NCBI RefSeq assembly: GCF_004403305.1
Contig: NZ_SOHE01000060.1
Location: 155,712-219,711, forward strand
Direction: 5' to 3'
Length of the DNA stretch: 64,000 nucleotides
DNA from: Cryobacterium frigoriphilum
GTDB lineage: Bacteria; Actinomycetota; Actinomycetes; Actinomycetales; Microbacteriaceae
The notes under the pieces are model-generated. The model was not told the DNA's origin and did not search any database. It saw only the letters and a list, made by a program, of their open reading frames with translations. Positions 28,355 through 36,229 of this stretch are shown here, piece by piece. Position numbers and translations under genes: made by a program. Numbering within the stretch: position 1 is the stretch's first letter; the number at the start of each line of letters is the position of its first letter.

Positions 28355-29724
28355 GCGGCGGGCTCCGGTTCGGGGGCGGTCGCGCCGAGCGGCTGCGGGA
28401 GGGGCTGGGTCGACAGCAGCGGGAACCGGGCGCGCACGATGTAGCCGCCGCGCGGACGGGCTCCGAGGTGAAGCTGACCGTTGACGGCGAGCACCCGTTC
28501 CCGCATGCCGCGCTGGCCGAGCCCGCAGCCGCTCGCCGCGTGTGTGGGCACGGCGCTGCTCGCGGTGACCCGCGGTCCGCTGCCGGTGTCGGTGATCTCG
28601 ACCTCCACGGCATCCGTCTCGTAGCGCAGCCGTACCTCGGCGCTCGCTCCGCGACCGGCGTGTTTGCGGGTGTTGGTGAGGGCTTCCTGCACGACCCGGT
28701 AGATGCTCTGGCCGATGGTGCCCGGCACGGGCCGGGGATCGCCGATGATGCTGAGCGCGGTGGGCACGCCGCCGGCCCGGCTCTCCTCGGCGAGGTCAGG
28801 CAGATGGTCGACGGTGTGGGTGCTGGGGCTCTGGCTGGCCGGGCGGGCCCCGGCCGGGTCGTCGTCGGCGCGCAGGGTGCCGAGCATCGTCTGCAGCTCG
28901 TCGATGGCGCTGCGGGCGCTGTGTTCGATGACTCCGAGAGCGTCGGCGGCGGCTATCGGGTCACGGTCGAGGATGCGGCGGGCGGCTCCGGCCTGCACGC
29001 CCATCACGGAGACGTGGTGGGCGACCACGTCGTGCAGCTCGCGGGCGATGCGCACGCGCTCGAGGGTCACGGCCTGGGCGGCGGTACGCTCGCGTTCGGC
29101 GGCGAGCTCGCGAGTGCGCTCGGCGAGGACGGCGGCCCGCTGGGCGGACTGCCAAGCCGTGTCGCCGAAGTAATATGCCGCCCAGAAGTAGAGGAGGTTG
29201 ATCAGTACCTGAAGCATGCCGAAAGCGGCATATGGGGAAAAAATGCCGTCACGCGACAGATCCGGCATCGCGGTGGCCTGGTTGGCCTGCACGATGAGCT
29301 GCCAGAAGAGCCAGATGAACATGCCGGCGATGATGCAGAGGCGCACCCAGCGGGACAGCACCGGGTTCTGGCTCCAGGCGCCCACGGCGTAGATCGCCAG
29401 GTAGAGGCAGATGCTGGCGAAGAAACCGTCACCGACGCCGAACATGGCGCCGACCCCGAAGACGAGGGCGATCACGAGCGCGACGAGCTCGGGAAGGCGA
29501 CGGCGCAGGGCCAGGGGGCCGGCCATCAGCACCACCCAGATCGCGGCCTGCCACCAGGGCGACTCGCTCATCACCCCGGCGGCGCGGGTGAGCGTCACGC
29601 TCAGTGCGGTGCCGCCGAGCATGGCCAGGGCGAGCACGCTGTCGCGCCGGTAGCCCCGGGCGCTGGGCCGGGGTCGACGCCACGCGGCGTCGAGGGGTTC
29701 GGCAGAACGGGCCACGGGGGTCAT
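28351..29724 (-). CDS. Sensor histidine kinase (HisKA_3 type)
   Basis: A 457-residue kinase. About six membrane segments without a large external loop fill the first 200 residues, which suggests sensing in the membrane. The dimerisation box is ARELHDVVAHHVSVMGVQ. The ATP-binding domain ends with GCGLGQRGMRERV. It phosphorylates the regulator encoded by the overlapping gene. TTGACAG stands immediately before the ATG with no ribosome site. The mRNA might be leaderless or the real start slightly further in, for example the GTG four codons on. Confidence 0.88.
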   Translation of the reverse strand: MTPVARSAEPLDAAWRRPRPSARGYRRDSVLALAMLGGTALSVTLTRAAGVMSESPWWQAAIWVVLMAGPLALRRRLPELVALVIALVFGVGAMFGVGDGFFASICLYLAIYAVGAWSQNPVLSRWVRLCIIAGMFIWLFWQLIVQANQATAMPDLSRDGIFSPYAAFGMLQVLINLLYFWAAYYFGDTAWQSAQRAAVLAERTRELAAERERTAAQAVTLERVRIARELHDVVAHHVSVMGVQAGAARRILDRDPIAAADALGVIEHSARSAIDELQTMLGTLRADDDPAGARPASQSPSTHTVDHLPDLAEESRAGGVPTALSIIGDPRPVPGTIGQSIYRVVQEALTNTRKHAGRGASAEVRLRYETDAVEVEITDTGSGPRVTASSAVPTHAASGCGLGQRGMRERVLAVNGQLHLGARPRGGYIVRARFPLLSTQPLPQPLGATAPEPEPAA

Positions 29725-29755
29725 CTGTCAAGGGTAGACCCTGTGTCTAGCCCTA

Positions 29756-29779
29756 CGCCTCCGCCGAGCGGCGGAGGCG
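29756..29779 (-). terminator. GC-rich hairpin between SDR and histidine kinase genes
   Basis: CGCCTCCGCC, loop GAGC, GGCGGAGGCG: a perfect 10-bp stem 12 bases after the SDR stop on the minus strand. There is no T run, but it separates the DUF6421-SDR pair from the kinase operon. Confidence 0.6.
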
Positions 29780-29790
29780 CGGGCGCACCG

Positions 29791-30456
29791 CTACGGCGCC
29801 GCCAGGGTGACGCGGGTGTTGTTGACGGCTGCCGCGGGCTCGGCCCAGAGTCCCACCACCCGGGTCGCCAGTTCGGCCTCGAGCCCCTCGAGGGAGCGCA
29901 CGACGAAAATGGCCGTCGCAGCGGCGTCCCCGGCCTTCGCGAAGCCCTGGCCGATCGCCCGCACCCAGGTCTCGGCGGCGGCCTTTGCCGCGGCATAGTT
30001 CGCACCGCCCGGGGTGGGCTTGTCGACCGAGACGCTCGACACGATCGCGAGCCGGCCGGCCGACGACGCCAGCAGGTCGGCGTTGAAGACCCGGGTGGTA
30101 TTGCGCAGGGTGGTCAGCACGTGGTCGTGCAGAAAATCCCAGTCCTCATCGGTCTGGCCGGCGAGGCCGCCGCCGCCGCGCCATCCGCCGACAAGGTGAA
30201 TGAGGCCATCTACGGGTCCGTGCTCGGCGTGCACCCGGTCGGCAAGGGCAGTCACCGCTTCGAAGTTGGCGAGATCGCACTCGTAGCGGGCCGCGGCGGC
30301 GACCGGTGCCAGGCGGGCGGCGTTGGAGCCGACGGCGATGACGCGGGCGCCGGCATCCGTCAGCGCGCTCGCGACGGCCCGCCCGGCGGCGCTGCTCGCC
30401 CCGGCGATCAGCACGAGACGACCAGCGACGCCCGCAACTGCGCCCGGGTCAGTCAT
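29791..30456 (-). CDS. Short-chain dehydrogenase/reductase
   Basis: A 221-residue SDR. The N-terminal dinucleotide motif is LIAGASSAAGRAVA and the active-site region is SSVSVDKPTPGGANYAAAKAA, with serine, Y-x-x-x-K and a preceding LVGGWRGGGGL in place of NNAG. That last change and the short C-terminus suggest an atypical SDR. It overlaps the stop of the DUF6421 gene by eight bases and is probably translated with it. The substrate is unknown. Confidence 0.85.
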   Translation of the reverse strand: MTDPGAVAGVAGRLVLIAGASSAAGRAVASALTDAGARVIAVGSNAARLAPVAAAARYECDLANFEAVTALADRVHAEHGPVDGLIHLVGGWRGGGGLAGQTDEDWDFLHDHVLTTLRNTTRVFNADLLASSAGRLAIVSSVSVDKPTPGGANYAAAKAAAETWVRAIGQGFAKAGDAAATAIFVVRSLEGLEAELATRVVGLWAEPAAAVNNTRVTLAAP

Positions 30457-31897
30457 GCGCCGTGATGCCGACGGTCGAGGCGATGACGACCTTCATCTTC
30501 TTCTCGAGGGCCTCGAAGAACATCGACAGCGGAAACTCGTCGTCGAGCACCTCGTCGGTGTAGCCCTTCGGCGCTCCGGCCAGTACCTCGTAGCTCAGCC
30601 CGCGGGCCCAGCGCGAGGCCGGATTCGGGGTGAGGGTCTCGGCGATCATCGCGTAGGCGGCGAGCCAGTGCGCCTTCTTCGGCCGGTCGATCGAGGCCCA
30701 GTAGAGCTCATCGATGCGGGCGCCGAGGGCGATGACGCACTCGGGAACGGCGTCCCAATCGACGGTGAGGCGGGTGTCGGTCCAGTGCAGCACGTGGTGC
30801 TGATGCATCCACGCGAACAGTAGCTGCCCGCCGAGGCCGTCGTAGTTGCGCACCCGGCTGCCGGTGATCGCGAAGCGAAAGATGCGGTCGAAAATAACCG
30901 CATACTGCACGAGTTTCGCGTGCTGGCGCGCCTCGGGGCTCGCCTCATCGTCGCGTTCGATGCTCACCGACTCACGAAAGGCCGTGAGATCGCAGCGCAG
31001 TTCCTCGAGCGAGTACAGGAAGAACGGCATCCGCTGCTTGATCATGAACGGATCAAAGGGCAGGTCACCGCGCATATGCGTGCGGTCGTGGATGAGATCC
31101 CACATCACGAAGGTTTCTTCGGTGAGGTGCTGATCGTGCAGCAGTACCGCGGCATCCGCCGGCAGCTGCAGGCGCGTGATCTGGGCGGCCGCGCCGACCA
31201 CCCGGCGAAAGCGGGCGGCCTCGCGGTCGGCGAAAATGGCGCCCCACGTGAACGTGGGTATCTCGCGCATCGCGACGGTCTCGGGAAACAGCACGGCGGA
31301 GTTGGTGTCGTAACCCGCGGTGAAGTCGAGAAACCGAATCGGTACGAACAGCGCGTTGGTGTACTGCTGTTCGAGCTCGGCGATGAACTCGGGCCAGATG
31401 ACCTCGATCAGCACCGCCTCGACGAGCCGGCTGGTGCTGCCGTTCTGGGTGTACATCGGAAACACCACGAGGTGTCGCAGCCCGTTCACCCGATGCTTTT
31501 GCGGCTGGAATGCCTGCAGCGCATCGAAGAAGTCGGGCACGCCGAAACCGGCCGCCACCCACTTCTCGAAGTCCACGACGACGGCCGCCAGGTAGGCGGC
31601 GTCGTGGGCGAACAGCGGAGTGAGTTCATCGATCGCGGCGACGATGATGGCGACGGATGCCGCGGCCTCCGCGCGCGAGTCGGCGTCGGGAACGCTGCCG
31701 TCTTGCACCTGCAGGCCCTGCAGCGCGGTGGCCGCGGCCTTGAGCGCGAGCCAGGCCGGCTGCTCGGCGAGGTTCGCGTCGGCGGCTCGTGCGGCATCCG
31801 TGGTGAGGGCTTCGTCTTCGAGAACCTCGGGCTCACCGACCAGAGCGTCTGCGCTGAGCGCAGCCGCAACGTTTGTTCTTTCAACAGAAATCGACAT
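30449..31897 (-). CDS. DUF6421 family protein
   Basis: A 482-residue cytosolic protein that I recognise from actinobacteria as DUF6421. It has no signal peptide and no membrane segment. Conserved-looking blocks are LRHLVVFPMYTQNGS, MWDLIHDRTHMRGDLPFDPF and LFAWMHQHHVLHW. The histidine/aspartate content of HDRTHMRGD and MHQHH could form a metal site, which is a guess. GGGAGG five bases before the ATG at 31897 fixes the start; the longer frame is rejected. Its overlap with an SDR gene suggests a shared pathway. Function unknown. Confidence 0.8.
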   Translation of the reverse strand: MSISVERTNVAAALSADALVGEPEVLEDEALTTDAARAADANLAEQPAWLALKAAATALQGLQVQDGSVPDADSRAEAAASVAIIVAAIDELTPLFAHDAAYLAAVVVDFEKWVAAGFGVPDFFDALQAFQPQKHRVNGLRHLVVFPMYTQNGSTSRLVEAVLIEVIWPEFIAELEQQYTNALFVPIRFLDFTAGYDTNSAVLFPETVAMREIPTFTWGAIFADREAARFRRVVGAAAQITRLQLPADAAVLLHDQHLTEETFVMWDLIHDRTHMRGDLPFDPFMIKQRMPFFLYSLEELRCDLTAFRESVSIERDDEASPEARQHAKLVQYAVIFDRIFRFAITGSRVRNYDGLGGQLLFAWMHQHHVLHWTDTRLTVDWDAVPECVIALGARIDELYWASIDRPKKAHWLAAYAMIAETLTPNPASRWARGLSYEVLAGAPKGYTDEVLDDEFPLSMFFEALEKKMKVVIASTVGITAHD

Positions 31898-32101
31898 GGA
31901 AACCTCCCGTCCTCGTGGATGCCGCGGGTGCGGCGGGGTGGCCGCAGGGGCCACCTTCAGGCTATCCGGGCAGGCCCGGCGTTTTCTTGTGCAACCGTGC
32001 GGGTAATCGTGCGCCGGGCGCGGTGATCGCGCCGTTTTTCGCCGTCACTTGCCGATTTGTGTCGCCGCCCTCCGAGAGCTGCCCGCACCGCCGCCGGAAA
32101 G

Positions 32102-32125
32102 TTTTCCACGGGTGAGTTATCCACA
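32102..32125 (+). promoter_or_regulatory. Two DnaA-box-like sites in a 316-base gap
   Basis: TTATCCACA (32117-32125) is a perfect match to the DnaA box TTATNCACA. TTTTCCACG (32102-32110) is a weaker copy in the same direction, 15 bases away. The gap 31898-32213 holds no gene. Two boxes without an AT-rich unwinding element or a dnaA/dnaN neighbour do not make an origin; they may bind DnaA for regulation or be chance. Confidence 0.4.
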
Positions 32126-32213
32126 GATTGTGTCGGCATCGGTTTCGTGGCCCCCGAACATGGCACGATCACATCGGCCAGCCGTTCTCGTGACCGAAAA
32201 CCTTGGAGGTACC

Positions 32214-33752
32214 GTGCCCACACTCACCCCCCTCGCGCGCGCGGCGACGCTCATCGCCGTCACCCTGTTGGCCAGTCTCGCCCTGAGCGGCTGTACCGAT
32301 ACGGCGGCCGAGGCCGAGAAGGCCGCCGTCGCTGCCGAGAAGGCCGCCGTGCTGGCCCTCGCGGTCGAATACAGCACGCCGATCGACCCCGTGTGGAGCG
32401 TCACGGCCGACCTGGTTGGCACTCCGGCGGTCAGAAGCGAGGTCGTGGTCTCGTACGTTCGCAGCGCGACGGGCCTGCAGATCGCGGCGTGGGATGCCGC
32501 GTCGGGCGCCGAGCTGTGGCGGCACGCTGCGGTTCCCGGGGTGCAATCGCACGCAGTCGAGCTCAAGGCCACGACCGTGCTGGTGGGCGACACTCTTCTC
32601 GTGCCGTACCTGCGCGATGAGGCCGGCAGTCACTTTGGCTGGCAGGAATTGGTGATCGCAGACGCTCTGACCGGAGTAGCACTGGCTCACGACTGGGGAG
32701 CGCTGTGGGTCTCCGATCGGCCCGGCGCGTGTTCGGGCGCGCAGGGGATCTGCTTTACCGGGTGGACCTGGGCCGAGATCGACGCCGACCAACGATCGTT
32801 TCGCGTTGATGTCGCAACCGGTGGACTCAGTGTCGACACCGAAGTGCCCGCCCCTGTCTCGGGAGAAATCCTGTCCGATGGGGTCTTTGTCACCGCGCCG
32901 GACGGGACCGAACTGCTCGGCTACAGCGCAGACGGTGCCATTGCCTGGCAGAGACCGTATCGGGACTACTTTGGACCGAACTCCAGCTCGGATCAGGGCT
33001 GGGCATGGGGATGGGGGCGTTCGGCCGACATCGTGATCGGTCACGGATTCAACCGGGGCAGTGAGGACGCGGCGGATTACCTTCGCGATCTCACTGCGGT
33101 ACGCACGGTCGGCGTTCGCCGGGATTCCGGTGACATTGCGTGGTCGCTCGACGGCGTTCAGCTCGGCTGTCCCGCGGCCGAGTATCCCTTCGTGCTTGAC
33201 GAAAAGATCGTTCCGATGTGCCGCATCAACTCCGGCACCCTGCATGTCATCGACGGGAACGATGATGCGTCGACCTACGACGACCTCGATGTTGACCTCA
33301 TCGGGGTCGACGAGAAGACCGGCAAGACTCGCTGGACCGTTCCGCTGGGCGCCGATGAGGGGAGCCTCACCTCCCGCAACAACACGTTCTTCAGCAATGC
33401 GGCCCAGCGGGTGCTCATGATCGGCACGGTGCCGATGATTGTTGACCTGACGACCGGCGATAGCCTGCCGGCGCCGAGTGAGGGCGTCTACGCCTGTGCC
33501 GTCGATCGCGGCACCCTCGACGCGAACACCTTCGAAGTCGAAAGAACGCATGGCGGATCCGTCAATCCGTACCGGACCGGCCAGAATCTCTTCGCCTGCG
33601 ACGCCCAACGGGCTCCCGTCGCGGGTACCTTCTCCCGGGGCAGCGTACTGATGGCCGGGTCACACGCCGATGACGGCATCTACGTCGTCGGGGGTGCCGC
33701 CGGGCTGAGCGCCTTCCAGCTGCCGGATGACGAACCGGTCGAGAAGAGCTGA
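32214..33752 (+). CDS. Lipoprotein with PQQ-like beta-propeller repeats
   Basis: 512 residues. Signal peptide with lipobox LSGC (C27), then an alanine/lysine-rich helix, then repeated blades. Phrases such as IAAWDAASGAELWRHAAV, RRDSGDIAWSLDGV and VDEKTGKTRWTVPLG are the PQQ/WD-like A-x-D-x-x-T/S-G-x-x-x-W pattern. It should sit on the outer face of the membrane; similar proteins are scaffolds or sensors and not usually quinone enzymes. GGAGGT three bases before the GTG supports the start over the earlier frame. Alternating EKAAVAAEKAAV is a short internal repeat. Confidence 0.82.
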   Translation: MPTLTPLARAATLIAVTLLASLALSGCTDTAAEAEKAAVAAEKAAVLALAVEYSTPIDPVWSVTADLVGTPAVRSEVVVSYVRSATGLQIAAWDAASGAELWRHAAVPGVQSHAVELKATTVLVGDTLLVPYLRDEAGSHFGWQELVIADALTGVALAHDWGALWVSDRPGACSGAQGICFTGWTWAEIDADQRSFRVDVATGGLSVDTEVPAPVSGEILSDGVFVTAPDGTELLGYSADGAIAWQRPYRDYFGPNSSSDQGWAWGWGRSADIVIGHGFNRGSEDAADYLRDLTAVRTVGVRRDSGDIAWSLDGVQLGCPAAEYPFVLDEKIVPMCRINSGTLHVIDGNDDASTYDDLDVDLIGVDEKTGKTRWTVPLGADEGSLTSRNNTFFSNAAQRVLMIGTVPMIVDLTTGDSLPAPSEGVYACAVDRGTLDANTFEVERTHGGSVNPYRTGQNLFACDAQRAPVAGTFSRGSVLMAGSHADDGIYVVGGAAGLSAFQLPDDEPVEKS

Positions 33753-33779
33753 GCGGCCTGGGCGGGTTAGAGTGCCCAG

Positions 33780-34574
33780 ATGACGGATGCCGCGCCCGCC
33801 CGCCCGACCAGACCCGCGGCATCCGCCGCCCCGAGGGGGGCAGAGCCGACCGCGGCGGGCCTGCGGGCGGCGCTTGCCGCCCGCGCCGACCCGGAGCTGG
33901 CGGTGGGGGTCGCGCGGTTCTTTCAGACCGGGCCAGGGCAATACGGCGAGGGTGACGTCTTCGTCGGCCTCAAGGTTCCGGTGATCCGTCAGCTGATCAG
34001 GCCCTTCGGCGCGCTGCCGCCGATCGAGCTCGATGCACTTCTCGACAGCGCCGTGCACGAGCACCGTCTCGCGGCCCTGCTCGTGCTGGTCGGGCAGTTC
34101 GACCGGGCGGGCGCTGCGGGAGGCCGGGATGACACCGAACGCGACCGGCTCGCGGCGTTCTACCTGTCGGCCGTGCGCCGCGGCCGGGTCAACAACTGGG
34201 ACCTCGTCGACTGCTCGGCGCCGACCCTCGTGGGCGCGTACCTGTTCGACCGCCCCCGCGACGTGATGTTCGCACTCGCCGCGAGCGACTCGCTGTGGGA
34301 ACGCCGGGTCGCCATGGTCGGCAGCCTCGGCCTGATCATGCGCGGCGATGCCACGACGACCCTGGAGCTCGCCGCCCGATTGCTGGGCGACCGCGAAAGC
34401 CTCATGCACAAGGCGGTGGGCTGGATGCTGCGCGAGGTTGGCAAACGCATCGAGCGCGCGCTGTTGCTTGGCTTTCTCGACGAGTACGCGGCGCGGATGC
34501 CGCGCACGGCGCTCAGCTACGCCACCGAGCACCTCGACCCGGCCGTGCGCGCGGCCTATCGCGCGCGGCGCTGA
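33780..34574 (+). CDS. AlkD-like DNA alkylation repair protein
   Basis: A 264-residue HEAT-like repeat protein. Diagnostic stretches are FFQTGPGQYGEGDVFVGLKV, VNNWDLVDCSAP and LMHKAVGWMLREVGK, all characteristic of AlkD/COG4912. The family removes N3- and N7-alkylated purines by trapping the flipped nucleotide pair. An alanine/proline-rich N-terminal extension of about 25 residues is extra. It is read in the same direction as the preceding lipoprotein gene, 27 bases on, but no functional link is evident. Confidence 0.87.
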   Translation: MTDAAPARPTRPAASAAPRGAEPTAAGLRAALAARADPELAVGVARFFQTGPGQYGEGDVFVGLKVPVIRQLIRPFGALPPIELDALLDSAVHEHRLAALLVLVGQFDRAGAAGGRDDTERDRLAAFYLSAVRRGRVNNWDLVDCSAPTLVGAYLFDRPRDVMFALAASDSLWERRVAMVGSLGLIMRGDATTTLELAARLLGDRESLMHKAVGWMLREVGKRIERALLLGFLDEYAARMPRTALSYATEHLDPAVRAAYRARR

Positions 34575-34620
34575 TCGGGGTGCCGCATCGACCGGCTGTC
34601 TGAGCGTGGCGGCACCCGCG

Positions 34621-34720
34621 AGCACCGGCGCCCCCTGTGCCGGTGCCGCCTGCACCGTGCCCCCAGCGCTGTGCCCCCAGCGCCGTACCCCCTGCACCGT
34701 GCCCCTGCATCGCGCCCCCA
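34621..34720. repeat. Degenerate 14-bp tandem repeat
   Basis: Five consecutive units of 13-14 bp (34652, 34666, 34680, 34694, 34707) with consensus GCRCYGTGCCCCCA, preceded by two more divergent 15-bp units. It lies in the 311-base gap 34575-34885, which has no gene. It is upstream of the frameshifted lipoprotein. Confidence 0.75.
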
Positions 34721-34885
34721 GTGCGGGCCGCGGGGCCCGAATATCAAGTCCCTGGCCTAAACCCGGGGATGGCGCGCTGGGTTTATACCAGCAGCCGGGT
34801 ACACGGACCGAGCACGGAGCGCCGAGCGGCGCTAGCGTGAGGGTGTGCGGCTCGGTGGCCCTGTCGCACTGCAGAAAGCCGCCTC

Positions 34886-35109
34886 ATGAAGAGACTGATC
34901 GCATCCGTTGCCCTGCTTGTTCTCGCGCTGACCGGCTGCTCGAATTCGGGTTCACCGACGTGACGGATGTCGGTAGCTTCGAGAACGCGGCGGCCGAGAC
35001 CGGGCTCGCGGTGGCCACGGAGCCACCCGTCGTCGCCGACGCGCCCGAATCGGTGACTCCGGCGACTCCGGCGACTGCCGGGTGCACGGAAACGCCTCCG
35101 GATCAGTGA
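34886..35109 (+). pseudogene. Frameshifted small lipoprotein gene
   Basis: The ATG at 34886 opens a clear lipoprotein signal (MKRLIASVALLVLALTGCSN) that stops after 25 residues at the TGA ending at 34963. A different frame continues without a break from about 34949 to 35109 with normal codon use (FTDVTDVGSFENAAAETGLA and on), ending in a proline/threonine-rich tail. Joining the two frames would give a secreted protein of about 74 residues. A one-base indel near 34945-34960 or a sequencing error explains this; programmed frameshifting is less likely. The stop lies ten bases before the next gene. Confidence 0.6.
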
Positions 35110-35119
35110 ATACTTAGGG

Positions 35120-36118
35120 GTGCCCGACCCGACCTTCGATCCCCAGCGCGCGCCGGACCCCGCCGCGCTGATCGCCGCGCGGTACGCGGCAGTGCCGGGC
35201 TTCGGCCTGCGTCGCCGCGAACCCGGCATCGCACTCAGCGTGCTGGCCCTCGTGGTGATGCAGTTGCTGCTGCTGCACGGTCTGGTACCGAACCTCGGCG
35301 GCTACGCGTCGCTCGCGGAGTCCCTGCTGCCCTGGCTGGGCCTGCCGATCGTGGTGCTCGCGGCCCTCGTCGTGCGCCGATTCTCGCGACTCGCCGCGCT
35401 CGCCGTGGCGGCCGCCGCCCTCGTCTGGGCGCTCTTGTTCGTGCCGTCGATTCTGCCGCAGGGCGATTCCGGCTCGGCATCGGGCGGCACGCTCACGGTG
35501 GCCAGTGAAAACGTGAAAGCCGGCAACGCACGCGCCGGCGAGGTTGCGGACGACCTCGCGGCGACGGGCGCCGACGTCATCGCCATCCAGGAACTCGACG
35601 CGGCGTCGCAGGCGGCCGTCGCGGCGGGGCTCGACCCGACGCATCCGTTCAGCACGATCGTCGGCACCATCGGACTCTGGAGCACAACCCCCATTCTGGA
35701 CTCCCGCAGCCTCGACCTCGGGCTCGGCTGGACGCGCGCGCTGTGGGTCGATGTCGACACCGACGCCGGCCGTACCCGCGTCTACGTCGTGCACCTCGAC
35801 TCGATTCGTCCGGGCCAGAAATCCCAGCGCGACGAGATGCTGCGCGAACTGCGCCTGACCCTGGCCGCCGACGTGGCCGAGCGCATCGTCGTGATCGGGG
35901 ATTTCAACAGCGCGACGACAGACCGCGCCTTCGCCCGGCTGACCGACACGGTGACGGATGTCGGCACGAGTACCGTGGGCCTCGGCTTCACGTGGCCGAG
36001 CGCGTTTCCGATCGCGCGCCTCGATCACGCCCTCGTGCGCGGTCTCGATCCGGTGTCGAGCGAGGTGCTGCCGGCCAACGGCAGCGACCACCGCGGCATC
36101 CTCGTCACCCTGCGTTAG
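35120..36118 (+). CDS. Membrane-anchored endonuclease/exonuclease/phosphatase (EEP) family protein
   Basis: 332 residues. Three hydrophobic segments lie in the first 120 residues, followed by an extracellular EEP domain with VASENVKAGN, VIAIQELD (catalytic glutamate), VIGDFNSA and a final SDHRGILVTL (catalytic DH). The architecture matches actinobacterial exported phosphodiesterases of unknown substrate (lipid, nucleic acid or sugar phosphate). GTG start. It ends 88 bases before the convergent methyltransferase gene, with an inverted repeat in between. Confidence 0.85.
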   Translation: MPDPTFDPQRAPDPAALIAARYAAVPGFGLRRREPGIALSVLALVVMQLLLLHGLVPNLGGYASLAESLLPWLGLPIVVLAALVVRRFSRLAALAVAAAALVWALLFVPSILPQGDSGSASGGTLTVASENVKAGNARAGEVADDLAATGADVIAIQELDAASQAAVAAGLDPTHPFSTIVGTIGLWSTTPILDSRSLDLGLGWTRALWVDVDTDAGRTRVYVVHLDSIRPGQKSQRDEMLRELRLTLAADVAERIVVIGDFNSATTDRAFARLTDTVTDVGTSTVGLGFTWPSAFPIARLDHALVRGLDPVSSEVLPANGSDHRGILVTLR

Positions 36119-36141
36119 CTGGCCCGCGGGGCTGACCGCCC

Positions 36142-36229
36142 CCGTACCATTCGACGGTGTTTGATGCGCTCTCGCGTGTCTTGTGGCCCCCCACTGCTCT
36201 TGTGGGTCACAGTCCGTCGAATGGTACGG
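36142..36229. repeat. 16-bp perfect inverted repeat spaced by 56 bp
   Basis: CCGTACCATTCGACGG (36142-36157) faces CCGTCGAATGGTACGG (36214-36229). The right arm overlaps the last codons of the methyltransferase gene. A smaller stem (GTGGCCCCCCAC...GTGGGTCAC) sits inside. It may be a shared terminator for the two convergent genes or an inverted duplication. Confidence 0.7.

Noticed and set aside
32102..32125. Chromosomal origin of replication
   Set aside because: Only two DnaA-like boxes, no AT-rich unwinding region and no dnaA, dnaN or gyrB nearby.
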